NCBI RefSeq assembly: GCF_001310955.1
Contig: NZ_BAZX01000008.1
Coordinates: forward strand, 62,001-126,000
Reading direction: 5' to 3'
Length of the DNA stretch: 64,000 nt
Origin: Marinifilum fragile JCM 15579
GTDB lineage: Bacteria; Bacteroidota; Bacteroidia; Bacteroidales; Marinifilaceae
The notes under the pieces were generated by a model. The model was given only the letters and a program-made list of their open reading frames with translations, did no database searches and was not told the origin of the DNA. Within the stretch, counting starts at the first letter, position 1. Every line of letters begins with the position of its first letter. This document shows, piece after piece, positions 28,449-37,990 of the stretch. The position numbers were made by a program, and so were the translations under genes.

Positions 28449-28477
28449 AGCCATCATGAATATGATGGCTTTTTTTG
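28449..28477 (+). terminator. Rho-independent terminator after the MarR-type gene
   Basis: AGCCATCAT and ATGATGGCT form a 9-bp stem with a 4-nt loop, followed by seven Ts. The gap continues to 28874 with nothing else but the promoter at 28754-28784. Confidence 0.9.
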
Positions 28478-28753
28478 TGCTCACAAGTTTAGGAGATTTG
28501 AAGCTTTTTCTTTACGTGTCTTGCCAATCTTTAAAATGCCAATTGGAATAAAAATCAGATTGGTTCTATTCCAATGTCTCTATAAATCATGCATACCAAT
28601 AGGATATGTAGAATGGTTTTTATGCGAATTAATTAATGTTGATGAAAGTGAATAATTTAAATTGAATAAACCGCTTAGGTCTAAAATGTGCATAAATACA
28701 GGGGTTTGTGCTTGTTTAAGGGATTCTGTATTGTATGTTATTTAGCAAATGTG

Positions 28754-28784
28754 TTGTGTAGAAATAAAATTTCTTCTAGATTTG
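28754..28784 (+). promoter_or_regulatory. Promoter for the porin-BCCT operon
   Basis: TTG (28754-28756), 20 bp, then TAGATTTG (28777-28784) matches the Bacteroidota promoter pattern. Transcription would begin near 28791, leaving a leader of about 84 nt before the porin start. Confidence 0.6.
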
Positions 28785-28874
28785 TCGCGCAGAAACTAAA
28801 TCTGTGCTATTTGTTCTTTATTTCATATGGTCAAGAGATAGGTAGTTGAGGATTGGAAAAGGAAAACTTGAATT

Positions 28875-30038
28875 ATGAAAGAAAATCTCTTAAGAAGATT
28901 TAAATTAATATTGGCATTGATAGTGATTGCTAATGTTGCGCAAGCTCAAAAGATAAAGGATGTTAAGATAGGAGGAGCCCTCCGGTTTAATTTCAGATAC
29001 AAAGACTGGGATGAAAATAACAAGGACGTAGGTGGGGATGCTGTTCTTGATGTTTTTCGTTTGAATGCCAAAGCAAGGTATGAAAAATTATACATGGATG
29101 CTGAATATCGTTTCTATCCATCAGAATTTGGTGGAGGTATGTTGCATCATGGATTTATAGGATATAATTTTAATGACAATTCACATCTGGAATTGGGAGT
29201 GCATCAAGTTCCATTTGGAATTCAACCATTTGCTTCGCACTCATGGTTTTTTAATCTTCCTTACTACGTAGGATTGGAAGATGATTACGATACCGGGCTA
29301 AAGTATGTGTTCGATACGAACAAGTGGAATTTTGCCTTTGCGTTTTACAAGAATGCAGAAGGAGGAAGGGCTTGGACAACTTTTTCAAACGGATCGCAAG
29401 GAAATGCCGTGGATTTGGCAAGATACTCTTACGATTTGGCTGGTGATAATGAAGAGAATGGTCAGTTCAACTTTCGTGCTGCCCGTAAATTCAATAATCA
29501 GGAAGTAGGTTTTTCGGCACAGTTGGCTCGATACAGAAATCATGTAAAAGATAAAAATTACCACTACAATGCCTTCGCGCTTCATTATCATGGTCGTTTT
29601 CTTGAAAAAGAGAGATTGGATGTGAAGTTTGAGTTAACCCGATACGATTATAAGGGTGCCGATAATGATTTGATTAAGATGGCTGCCTATAATTATACCT
29701 ACGATATTGCCAGCGAAGCAATCATTATATGTGGAGGTGTTGCCTATACGATACCTGTGGAGTGGGGACCAATTGAGTCGCTGCAAGTGTATGACAATTA
29801 CAATTACATGAAAAAGGGTAATTCCCAATTCAACGACACTCAAATGAATGTACTGGGAGTGATGGTGAAAGCTGGTCCGATTTATACTTATATCGATTAT
29901 GCATCGGGTAAGAATCAGGACTGGTTAGGTCCATGGGGTGCATTTGGTGAATCGGCCGATGCTTATGGTTTCGGCCGAGGAGCTGCGAATCCCGAGTGGC
30001 ACTCTTGGTTTAATGTGAATGTAGGATATTACTTCTAA
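28875..30038 (+). CDS. Outer membrane porin-like barrel next to the BCCT transporter
   Basis: A 387-residue exported protein (signal peptide ending at NVAQAQ, about residue 25) with alternating strands throughout and a C-terminal aromatic end (SWFNVNVGYYF) characteristic of barrels. It resembles phosphate-selective-porin/OprP-like proteins (KIGGALRFNFRYKDWD, HLELGVHQVPFGIQPFASHS). It is 29 bp upstream of the BCCT transporter, so it probably lets the same quaternary-amine substrate through the outer membrane. That function is inferred from position. Confidence 0.75.
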   Translation: MKENLLRRFKLILALIVIANVAQAQKIKDVKIGGALRFNFRYKDWDENNKDVGGDAVLDVFRLNAKARYEKLYMDAEYRFYPSEFGGGMLHHGFIGYNFNDNSHLELGVHQVPFGIQPFASHSWFFNLPYYVGLEDDYDTGLKYVFDTNKWNFAFAFYKNAEGGRAWTTFSNGSQGNAVDLARYSYDLAGDNEENGQFNFRAARKFNNQEVGFSAQLARYRNHVKDKNYHYNAFALHYHGRFLEKERLDVKFELTRYDYKGADNDLIKMAAYNYTYDIASEAIIICGGVAYTIPVEWGPIESLQVYDNYNYMKKGNSQFNDTQMNVLGVMVKAGPIYTYIDYASGKNQDWLGPWGAFGESADAYGFGRGAANPEWHSWFNVNVGYYF

Positions 30039-30067
30039 AAGTTACTGTAAAAACGAATATTATTGAT

Positions 30068-31684
30068 ATGGGATTAAAAAGAAGAATTGATAAAATAAAT
30101 GATAAGATAAAATCGGTATCAATTGCTGCAGATGAAGAAAAGGTATATGTTCGTTCAGACCGTAAATCTTTTTTGGGAATAAAGGCCAATGGTACTGTGT
30201 TTGTGTCCTCTTTTTTGGTAGTATTTGCATTAGTTACCACTACTTTAATTGTAGGAAAGCCAATGGCAACATGGTTCTCAAATACACAGACTGTTTTATC
30301 TAATAGTGTGGGGTGGCTGTTCATTTTGTTAATGAATGTATTCCTTGGATTTGCTTTATTTCTTGGATTTGGTAAATACGGAAAAATCCGTTTAGGTGGT
30401 CCTGAAGCAAAACCTGAATTTAAAATGACATCATGGTTTGCCATGTTATTTAGTGCAGGAATGGGAATTGGTTTATTGTTTTGGGGAGTTGCCGAACCAA
30501 TTTTTCACTTCGATAATAATCCTTTTGCGATGAAAGGTGTTGCTTCTGCAAAATCAGCTATGGGGGTTACCTTTTTGCATTGGGGATTTCATGCTTGGGG
30601 AGTGTATGCTATTGTGGGGTTAGCTCTTGCGTATTTTACATTTAATAAAAAATTGCCACTTACCATTCGCTCCATCTTTTATCCATTGTTTGGAGAGAAA
30701 ATTTATGGACCTATTGGCGATATTATTGATATTGTATCAGTCATCGCTACTCTATTTGGCCTGGCTACCTCTTTAGGTTTTGGTGTGCAACAGGTAAATG
30801 CAGGTTTAACCTATTTGTTTGATGTGGAGTATGGAGTAACCTGGCAAATTGGGTTGATTGTGGTGATTACCTTGTTTGCGACTCTTTCACTGGTTATGGG
30901 TCTTGATAAAGGGATTCGACGATTAAGTGAGATCAACTTGCGCCTGGCACTTATATTATTATTGTTTGTGTTGTTGATTGGTCCAACTGCATTCTTATTG
31001 AAAACATTTGTTCAGAATTTAGGCTATTACCTAAGTAACTTTATGGAATTAAGTTTTTGGACAGAATCCTATATTGGTGTAAAGAAAGGTACTCATTGGC
31101 AAAATTCATGGACCATATTCTATTGGGCATGGTGGATAGCATGGTCGCCGTTTGTTGGTATTTTCATTGCTCGTATCTCTAAAGGAAGAACCATTCGCGA
31201 ATTTGTTTTGGGAGTGCTGTTTGTGCCTGCATTGTTGACCTTTTTATGGATTTCAGTATTCGGAGGAAGTGCCATTTATCAGGAATTGCTTGGAAATACT
31301 CAGATATCGGAAGCAGTTAACGCCAATATTGCTACGGCAATATACCATTTGTTGGAGCAGTATCCCTTTCCATTTATATCTTCTTTGCTAACGGTTATTT
31401 TGGTAGCATGTTTCTTTGTTACTTCATCTGATAGTGGGTCGATGGTGGTTGATACGCTAACATCCGGAGGAAAGCTGGATGCTCCTGTTGGGCAAAAAAT
31501 ATTTTGGGCCTCAATGGAAGGCTTAATTGCAATTATATTGCTGATCGGTGGGGGGCTAGCTGCCTTGCAAACTGCAACGATATTAACTGGTTTACCTTTT
31601 GCAATACTGCTTCTGGTATTATGCTATAGTTTGCTAAAATCTTTAAAAAAGGATTATGGTGTAAAAAAATTAAAAGGTAGTTAA
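30068..31684 (+). CDS. BCCT-family (betaine/choline/carnitine) transporter
   Basis: A 538-residue inner-membrane protein with about 12 TM helices. GMGIGLLFWGVAEPIFHF carries the glycine-rich TM3 stretch seen in ion-coupled betaine carriers. The Trp-box FYWAWWIAWSPFVGIF and the following ARISKGRTIREFVLG are the family signature, and VTSSDSGSMVVDTL is the conserved late helix. It should take up glycine betaine or a related osmolyte or methylamine nutrient. The extended N-terminus (about 40 residues, charged) is longer than usual but contains no separate domain. It pairs with the preceding porin. Confidence 0.93.
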   Translation: MGLKRRIDKINDKIKSVSIAADEEKVYVRSDRKSFLGIKANGTVFVSSFLVVFALVTTTLIVGKPMATWFSNTQTVLSNSVGWLFILLMNVFLGFALFLGFGKYGKIRLGGPEAKPEFKMTSWFAMLFSAGMGIGLLFWGVAEPIFHFDNNPFAMKGVASAKSAMGVTFLHWGFHAWGVYAIVGLALAYFTFNKKLPLTIRSIFYPLFGEKIYGPIGDIIDIVSVIATLFGLATSLGFGVQQVNAGLTYLFDVEYGVTWQIGLIVVITLFATLSLVMGLDKGIRRLSEINLRLALILLLFVLLIGPTAFLLKTFVQNLGYYLSNFMELSFWTESYIGVKKGTHWQNSWTIFYWAWWIAWSPFVGIFIARISKGRTIREFVLGVLFVPALLTFLWISVFGGSAIYQELLGNTQISEAVNANIATAIYHLLEQYPFPFISSLLTVILVACFFVTSSDSGSMVVDTLTSGGKLDAPVGQKIFWASMEGLIAIILLIGGGLAALQTATILTGLPFAILLLVLCYSLLKSLKKDYGVKKLKGS

Positions 31685-31744
31685 ACGATTCTAAAATGTT
31701 AATGTTCAGAGTTTATTGATTGGAGTTGACTTGTTTGAAAAGGT

Positions 31745-32587
31745 ATGAAGAATTTATTTTTATTAATTGTTTTATTTGTTTCTTTTAGTGCAATAGCCGA
31801 AGAAAAAGTGGTTAAGGTTGATTCGCTTGAGCAGCCAATGTTTAAGCCATTTATAGAAAGATACATATTAGATGAATTAAAAAGTTTGCGACAAGAAAAC
31901 CTTGAATTAAAAAAAGATGTAGCTGAGAAGTTGGCAGAAGTAAAACTTGAGTCATCAGATCGGGCAATAAACTATACCACAAGTACCATAAATAATATTT
32001 TCTATATAATTACTGCAGCGGCATCATTGCTTGTATTGCTAGGCTGGAAATCTCTAAGTGACATTAAAAAGACAATTAAAAAAGACAGTGGAGCTAAAAT
32101 TCAACAACTTACAGCTGATTATGAAAAGCGATTGAATGCAATAGAAAACCAAGCAAAGGAAAGGTCGGAGATTATAGTAGATACACAAAAGAAAATAAGT
32201 ACGACAAACTCGATTCATTCTTTATGGATGAGGGCTGGGATTGAGAAAAGTGAGGAAGAGAAGATTTCTATTTATGATGAGATATTAGATATAAATCCAA
32301 GTGATATAGAAGCTATGACCTATAAGGCTGATGCTCTTCTTGAAATTGGAGAGGTTCGGTGGGCTCTTAATTTAGCTAATGCAGCAATTGAAAAGGATAG
32401 TCAATATGCATTGGCCTATTGGCAAAGAGCGTGTGCTTATGCTCATTTAGAAAAAGATAATGATGCTATAAAGGATATTGAAAAAGCGATAGAGTTATCT
32501 GATGCATTTGTAGATGAGTTGGATAAGGAGGTTCACTTTAAAAAATTAAGAGGTAATGATAAATTTGAGTTGATATTAAATAATTAA
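31745..32587 (+). CDS. Membrane protein with coiled coil and TPR-like repeats
   Basis: A 280-residue protein not matched to a named family. A signal peptide (to about residue 19) precedes a coiled-coil stretch (about 45-80, LKSLRQENLELKKDVAEKL) and one TM helix (about 84-104, FYIITAAASLLVLLGW). A second coiled coil (about 110-155) and at least two TPR-like units (about 175-250, IDIN/AMTYKADALLEIGEVRWA and ALAYWQRACAYAHLEKDN) follow. It could be a protein-interaction scaffold. It follows the BCCT gene by 60 bp; whether it shares its function is unknown. Confidence 0.65.
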   Translation: MKNLFLLIVLFVSFSAIAEEKVVKVDSLEQPMFKPFIERYILDELKSLRQENLELKKDVAEKLAEVKLESSDRAINYTTSTINNIFYIITAAASLLVLLGWKSLSDIKKTIKKDSGAKIQQLTADYEKRLNAIENQAKERSEIIVDTQKKISTTNSIHSLWMRAGIEKSEEEKISIYDEILDINPSDIEAMTYKADALLEIGEVRWALNLANAAIEKDSQYALAYWQRACAYAHLEKDNDAIKDIEKAIELSDAFVDELDKEVHFKKLRGNDKFELILNN

Positions 32588-32718
32588 AAACTCACATATC
32601 AAATGTAATTGGATTGATTTTTATAAAGATTCGTTTAAATATTAAAGTGTAGTAAATCTGGTTTTTCTTGTTATATCATTTCAGATATAAATTTTCATAT
32701 TGGCTTTGTAAGTCAAGA

Positions 32719-32750
32719 TAAAAAAAGAGGTCGTTAGACCTCTTTTTTTT
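32719..32750. terminator. Bidirectional terminator
   Basis: A-rich bases, GAGGTC, a 4-nt loop (GTTA), GACCTC, then eight Ts. It can serve the TPR protein (plus) and the converging small membrane protein (minus). Confidence 0.85.
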
Positions 32751-33211
32751 ATTTCACATTCTTTAGTATCAATAGTGTGAAGAATGAAATGTTGATTGAA
32801 AATGAGATTAATATGTAAAAGAAATAAATGTCAAAATTAATGGGATGTAAATTGTAAACGATATGATTTCTAAAGATTAATATACTAATTAAGAGAAATG
32901 TAAATGTTATTAAAACTCCTAAAGGTTTTAGTTTGAAAATTACTTGTGTTATTACAACTAAGCACAAAATGATACCAGTTGGAATGCTGCAATTACCGTT
33001 AATGATTTCATAATAAAGAATACAAATACGAGATAAATTTCAGGAATGTTTTTAATGATTTGTTTAAAATTTTTTCATTCTGCTTTGAAGAAGAACTCTG
33101 AGGTTTGTTTGTAGTCTTTTTCTTTGCCGAATTATTCTTTTTTACATTCTGATCTTTTTTCCACTTTTTCCAAAGTATGTCTTTATAAATTAATCCTAAA
33201 TGATAGCTCAT
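32749..33211 (-). CDS. Probable small Lys-rich-tailed membrane protein, apparently frameshifted twice
   Basis: As written this is two short minus-strand frames: 33211-33008 (67 residues, Lys/Asn/Ser-rich) and 32967-32749 (72 residues, two hydrophobic segments). Adding one A in the A-run near 33050 gives NKSLKNIPEIYLVFVFFIMK, and adding one T near 32970 gives FQLVSFLCLVVITQVIFKLK. That yields one protein of about 154 residues: charged tail and about four TM helices. The joined frame makes coherent hydrophobic segments where separate reading gives odd breaks. I infer a single gene. No family is recognised, and the terminator at its 3' end supports that it is real. Confidence 0.4.
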
Positions 33212-33385
33212 TGGTCATGAATTTTGTGAAAATGGTTCTGTGGAAACAAAATACATACAAGAAATTAAATATACAAATTTTCTGAAGTAATATAAAAAGT
33301 GTGTGTGTTTCGAATAACACCTATATTCAAAGAGTTAAAAGTGTTTTAGAGGCTTTGTTTCAAGTCAGAGACTTTTAGTGTATAT

Positions 33386-33416
33386 TTTGCCTACGTGATT
33401 TGAATTGTTATATTTG
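33386..33416 (+). promoter_or_regulatory. Consensus promoter for the GNAT-racemase operon
   Basis: TTTG (33386-33389), 19 bp, then TATATTTG (33409-33416): an exact match to both elements. It places transcription start near 33423, so the GNAT start codon must be the ATG at 33448, not the in-frame ATG at 33400. Confidence 0.75.
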
Positions 33417-33447
33417 TTGTGTAGAAACAAAACTTAAAGATATAAGT

Positions 33448-33888
33448 ATGATTACAATTAAACTTATGACCTCCTTTCTTCGTCCTGATGGTTATGAAAA
33501 GAAAGAGCTGTTAAATTTTCTGTATGAGCATCTGGAAGAATACGGAGATGACAAGGCAGATATTGAAAAAGCTATGCAATATGCATTAAAAGAAACACCA
33601 TCGATGGGCGGATTTATTCTGTCTGCAAAATTAGATAATAAAATTGTTGGATCTGTGGTGGTAAATAGGACTGGAATGGAAGGGTATATCCCTGAAAACA
33701 TACTTGTATATATTGCTACCCATAAGGGATACAGAGGCAAGGGGATTGGTAAAAAACTTATGGAAGAAGCCATAAAGATTGCAAAAGGTTCAATCGCTTT
33801 GCATGTTGAACCAAATAATCCTGCAAAGCATTTGTATGAAAAAATGGGCTTTGAGAATAAATACCTTGAAATGAGATTCACAAAATAA
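33448..33888 (+). CDS. GNAT-family N-acetyltransferase
   Basis: About 146 residues, a single GNAT domain. The acetyl-CoA-binding motif A is ENILVYIATHKGYRGKGIGK followed by KLMEEAIKIAKG. The late HVEPNNPAKHLYEKMGFENK is the typical motif B. It acetylates an amine, probably of an amino acid given the racemase-like gene 6 bp downstream, but the acceptor is not determined by the sequence. Length is normal. Confidence 0.88.
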   Translation: MITIKLMTSFLRPDGYEKKELLNFLYEHLEEYGDDKADIEKAMQYALKETPSMGGFILSAKLDNKIVGSVVVNRTGMEGYIPENILVYIATHKGYRGKGIGKKLMEEAIKIAKGSIALHVEPNNPAKHLYEKMGFENKYLEMRFTK

Positions 33889-33894
33889 AGTGTC

Positions 33895-34968
33895 ATGGCA
33901 TTTGTAACTCTTAATATTTCAAAACTGCAAGAAAATTACTGCTATTTAGATAAGTTGTTTAAAGAAAATAGCATTAAATGGACTGTGGTTTCAAAATTGT
34001 TGTGCGGAAACAAATTGTTTTTAGAAAATCTAATTTCCTTAGGAATAAAGAGTCTTTGTGATTCAAGAGTCTCTAATCTAAAAATGATTAAAAAATTAGA
34101 TCCTAACATTGAGACCATATATATAAAACCTCCTCCAAAGTTATCTGTGAGTGAAATTATTAAATATGCAGATGTTAGTGTGAACACTGAATTAAAAACC
34201 ATAGACTTACTCTCTAAAGAGGCTTTAAAACAGAATAAAAAACATAAAATCATTATTATGATTGAAATGGGAGAGCTAAGGGAAGGTGTGATGCGTGAAG
34301 ATTTCATTGACTTTTACAAAAAGGTGTTTGAATTGCCAAATATTGAAGTTGTAGGTATCGGCACAAATCTTACTTGTTTAAATGGTGTATTACCTAACGA
34401 GGACAAATTAATACAGCTTAGCTTGTACCGACAGTTGATAGAGGCCATGTTTAATAAGAAAATTCCATTGGTTTCTGGAGGGGCTTCAGTAACTATTCCT
34501 CTTTTAATTCATGAAATTTTGCCGAAAGGAATAAACCATTTTAGGGTTGGAGAATCCTTGTTCATGGGGACTGATGTTTACAACGATACAGCCCTTGAAG
34601 GATTACATACTGATGTCTTTAAATTGTATGCTGAAATAATTGAGTTAATAGAGAAACCAATGGTTCCTGCTGGTGAGTTGGGTACAAATCTTGAAGGCGA
34701 AAGCCTTACAGTAGAGGTAGATCAGATGGGTGAGACATCTTATCGGGCAATTATCGATTTGGGGATGTTGGATGTTGATAGTAAACACATTACTCCAAAG
34801 GATCATTCACTTGAACTTGTGGGGGCTAGCTCCGATATGTTGGTGGTTGATTTGGGAGATAATATTAACAAGTATAAAGTAGGTGGTTTGATTGAGTTTA
34901 CTATGGATTATATGGGTGTGCTGCGAATTATGTCTTCGCGATATATCGAAAAAAAGGTTATTGAGTAA
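33895..34968 (+). CDS. Alanine/ornithine racemase family PLP-dependent enzyme
   Basis: A 357-residue enzyme of the fold-III PLP racemases, closest to ornithine/lysine-type (Orr) racemases rather than to Alr. The PLP lysine is Lys34 in WTVVSKLLCGN. MIEMGELREGVMREDFIDF, the SGGASVTIPLL loop and the INHFRVGESLFMGTD motif are typical of the Orr branch. It would interconvert L and D forms of a basic or other amino acid. It starts 7 bp after the GNAT gene and precedes a small protein gene, so the three form an operon with the promoter at 33386-33416. Confidence 0.85.
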   Translation: MAFVTLNISKLQENYCYLDKLFKENSIKWTVVSKLLCGNKLFLENLISLGIKSLCDSRVSNLKMIKKLDPNIETIYIKPPPKLSVSEIIKYADVSVNTELKTIDLLSKEALKQNKKHKIIIMIEMGELREGVMREDFIDFYKKVFELPNIEVVGIGTNLTCLNGVLPNEDKLIQLSLYRQLIEAMFNKKIPLVSGGASVTIPLLIHEILPKGINHFRVGESLFMGTDVYNDTALEGLHTDVFKLYAEIIELIEKPMVPAGELGTNLEGESLTVEVDQMGETSYRAIIDLGMLDVDSKHITPKDHSLELVGASSDMLVVDLGDNINKYKVGGLIEFTMDYMGVLRIMSSRYIEKKVIE

Positions 34969-34995
34969 GTCGCCTATTGTAAAAGTGTATTGCAA

Positions 34996-35184
34996 ATGAG
35001 AAGTAATAAAATATTGGAAGAAGAAATAATGGAATTTGTTCGTTTGAATCAACCTGTTGGTTTAGGGCATATTTTAGCAGGTTTGAATTTGTCACATTAT
35101 TCAGGTGCAAAAATTGTTTTAGAACTAATTCAGAAAGAGAAGTTAAAATATTCAGATATGGGAAAGCGTATCATGATTAAATAG
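34996..35184 (+). CDS. Small protein, possible winged-helix
   Basis: 62 residues, not recognised as a named family. MRSNKILEEEIMEFVRLNQP, then GLGHILAGLNLSHYSGAKIV looks like a helix-turn-helix, and a KYSDMGKRIMIK end could be the wing. It may be a small DNA-binding regulator. It is 27 bp after the racemase gene in the same operon, and a hairpin follows about 100 bp later. The ATG at 34996 is chosen; an in-frame ATG lies 6 bp upstream. Confidence 0.5.
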   Translation: MRSNKILEEEIMEFVRLNQPVGLGHILAGLNLSHYSGAKIVLELIQKEKLKYSDMGKRIMIK

Positions 35185-35288
35185 TAAAAGCTAATTAATT
35201 TCGACAAGAGTTGTTTTTAGGTAATAGAGATGTAGCAAGTCAATAGTTCCCATGTTATAGAGGTTTATTCTCAATTGCTTAAAAATGC

Positions 35289-35320
35289 GCAACGTCATCA
35301 GGTTTCTGGTGACGTTGTTT
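35289..35320 (+). terminator. Stem-loop after the racemase operon
   Basis: CAACGTCATCAG pairs with CTGGTGACGTTG (12 bp, one G-U) over a GTTT loop, followed by only three Ts. It probably terminates the GNAT-racemase operon. I see nothing else in 35185-35398. Confidence 0.6.
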
Positions 35321-35398
35321 AATTAGCGCAACAATTTTTAATCTATAGCTAATACTTTTAGTAAGAGCTGAAAGGTGGAGGTTATATAAAATAATTCT

Positions 35399-36865
35399 AT
35401 GCATATTATTGATATTATCATTTTTTTCATCTACTTCGCTGTGATGCTGGGAATTGGTGTCTATTTTTTCAAAAAAAATGAAAGCCATGAAGACTACTAT
35501 GTTGGCGGTAGGCAACTTGGAGCTTGGCATATTGGGCTATCGGTAGTAGCCACCGATGTAGGGGGTGGATTTTCCATTGGATTGGGAGGTTTGGGATTTG
35601 CAATTGGTCTTGGTGGATCATGGATGCTATTTACTGGCTTGGTTGGGGCATGGCTAAGTGCAGTTGTGCTAATTCCGGTGATTAGTAAACTTTCAAAAAA
35701 GCATAAACTATTTACATTTCCTCAAATATTCGAATATTTCTACAATCATAAAGTAGCATTGATCGCAGGTATTATTTCTGCAATCGGATACATTGGATTT
35801 ACAAGTTCCCAACTTTTGGCTGGTGCCAAATTGGCTTCAGCAACTTTCACTGAAATTGACTTAAATACTGCTTTGATTATTATGGGAGCGCTTGCAGTTG
35901 TTTATACCAGTATTGGAGGGTTGAAGGCGGTAATCTATACCGATACGGTACAATGGATAATTTTAATGGCAGGTCTGATGTTTATAGGAATACCTGTGTC
36001 CTATTACAAAATAGGAGGAATGGAGGCTATTAGGGCAACGCTTGGGAATGAATTTCTTTCCTTGGGGAATGTATCTTGGCAACAAATTGTAAATTGGGGA
36101 ATTACGATTATACCCATCTGGTTTGTAGGTATGACACTTTACCAGCGTATTTATGCCTCTAAAAACGAAAAGGAAGCTAAAAAAGCGTGGTTTATTGCCG
36201 GTTTATTTGAATGGCCACTAATGGCATTTATGGGTGTAACGTTAGGACTGTTTTCTCGTGTAGCATATGAAAATGCAATGTTTGCAGATTTGGGCTATGC
36301 CCTAGATACAAGTTTAGATGCAGAGATGGGCTTACCTGTTTTGCTTAATACGGTTTTGCCAGCAGGTATTATGGGACTGATGCTTTCCGCGTATTTTTCG
36401 GCCATTCTTTCAACAGCTGATAGTTGCCTTATGGCTGCTTCGGGAAATGTGCAAACAGATATTTTAGAGAAAATTTTCAAATTCAGGCAAAACTCCAAGT
36501 TTCAGTTGAGGCTTTCACAGATTATTACCTTGGTTATAGGTGGACTAGCACTGTTTCTGGCTTCCTATATGACCAATGTACTTGAACTTATGCTTTACTC
36601 TTATGCATTTATGGTATCAGGCTTGTTTGTTCCGGTAATTGCTGCATTGTACGGTAAAAAACCCAATGCCACTGCTGCTATTTTCTCTATGATTTCAGGA
36701 GGTGCAACAACTGTTCTCCTAACCACTTTAAAAGTTAAATTACCATTTGATTTGGATGCCAATATTTTTGGGATTTCAATTTCTGTTTTTGTTTATCTGA
36801 TTCTCTCATTAATTTATAAGAAAAAATATGAGAAATATAATTGTGTTAAGACAAGAACTGCATAA
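35399..36865 (+). CDS. Sodium:solute symporter (SSS family)
   Basis: A 488-residue inner-membrane symporter with about 13 TM helices. DYYVGGRQLGAWHIGLSVVA is the conserved early region, and SIGGLKAVIYTDTVQWIILM the SSS signature. ILSTADSCLMAASGNVQTDI is the TM8 sodium-binding stretch (Ser-Thr-Ala-Asp-Ser). It imports a small solute with Na+. Its gene overlaps the following M20 amidohydrolase gene by 38 bp and an alanine racemase follows, so the cargo may be an amino acid or acylated amino acid, which is inference. Confidence 0.9.
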   Translation: MHIIDIIIFFIYFAVMLGIGVYFFKKNESHEDYYVGGRQLGAWHIGLSVVATDVGGGFSIGLGGLGFAIGLGGSWMLFTGLVGAWLSAVVLIPVISKLSKKHKLFTFPQIFEYFYNHKVALIAGIISAIGYIGFTSSQLLAGAKLASATFTEIDLNTALIIMGALAVVYTSIGGLKAVIYTDTVQWIILMAGLMFIGIPVSYYKIGGMEAIRATLGNEFLSLGNVSWQQIVNWGITIIPIWFVGMTLYQRIYASKNEKEAKKAWFIAGLFEWPLMAFMGVTLGLFSRVAYENAMFADLGYALDTSLDAEMGLPVLLNTVLPAGIMGLMLSAYFSAILSTADSCLMAASGNVQTDILEKIFKFRQNSKFQLRLSQIITLVIGGLALFLASYMTNVLELMLYSYAFMVSGLFVPVIAALYGKKPNATAAIFSMISGGATTVLLTTLKVKLPFDLDANIFGISISVFVYLILSLIYKKKYEKYNCVKTRTA

Positions 36866-37954
36866 ATATCCGGAGCTTTCCAATAAAGAATTCGAGACAT
36901 CGGGACGCATTGCCGGATTTTTTGAAAACTTGTGTCCGGATAAGATCATAAGACTTGGGCCTACAGGGCTTGCCTTTGTTTTTGAAGGGAAGGAAAATGG
37001 CAAAACTCTAATGTTTCGTACCGAACTTGATGCATTGCCAATAACTGAGGTGAACAATTTGACCTATGCCTCTGCAAATAATGGCGTAGCACATTCTTGT
37101 GGGCATGATGGCCATATGGTAATTATTTCGGGTTTGGCACAAAAAATAGCAGACCACCGTCCCTTTAAGGGAAAGGTAGTTTTACTTTTTCAGCTGCAGA
37201 GGAAGTAGAGCAGGGAGCATATGATGTTGTTAATCATCCTGATTTTAATAAAATACAACCAGATTATATTTTTGCCTTACACAATATTCCGGGTGCAGAA
37301 AAGCATAAAATCCTGATTAAAGAAGGTAGTTTTGCTGCTGCATCAAAGGGATTGACTGTTAAGCTATATGGCAAAACTTCTCATGCTGCAGAACCTGAAA
37401 ATGGTATCAATCCTGCTAATGCAATCTCTAAGATAATTAAGCAACTTCATCAACTTCGAAATCGTAAAACTCAATTTGAAGATGTCATTCTATTGACAAT
37501 TATCCATATTCAACTGGGCGAAATTGCTTTTGGAACTTCACCCGGATATGCAGAAATCAGGCTTACCCTTCGTTCTTTTTATAACAATGATATGGATTTG
37601 CTTTCAAGCCATACAGAGCAAATTATTAAGCGGATTGCAAGGGAAGAAAACTTAAAATCTATATTGGAATATTCAGAAGTTTTTCCTGCTACGGTGAATG
37701 ATAAAGAGTGCGTTGAGTTAATTCAGGAATCTGCTAGGGAGAATCAGTTGGCAATCGAAACCATTTCAAAACCATTTAAATGGTCAGAAGATTTTGGCTA
37801 TTACACTGAAAAATACAAGGGAGGCTTTTTCGGCTTAGGTGCTGGAATCAATCAACCTGCTTTGCACAATCCCAATTACAATTTCCCTGATGAAATTATT
37901 AAGACAGGAATAAATATGTTCTTTTCAATATATCACAAAATTAATTGTAGATAA
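36828..37954 (+). pseudogene. M20D-family amidohydrolase/aminoacylase, one-base frameshift
   Basis: About 376 codons, a normal length for M20D (N-acyl amino acid hydrolases). Residues 1-126 stop at 37208 because one C is missing at 37194: FQLQ in the sequence should read FQPAEE, the metal-ligand motif. The next frame continues as EQGAYDVVNHPDFNKIQPDY and runs to 37954. SCGHDGH, TSHAAEPENG and QPALHNPNYNFPDE are conserved catalytic and metal-binding motifs, all present. It would release an amino acid from an N-acyl or short peptide form. It overlaps the symporter gene, indicating coupled translation. Confidence 0.88.
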
Positions 37955-37990
37955 CTGAAACTACTAACCATTATAAAAAATAATAGTCCA

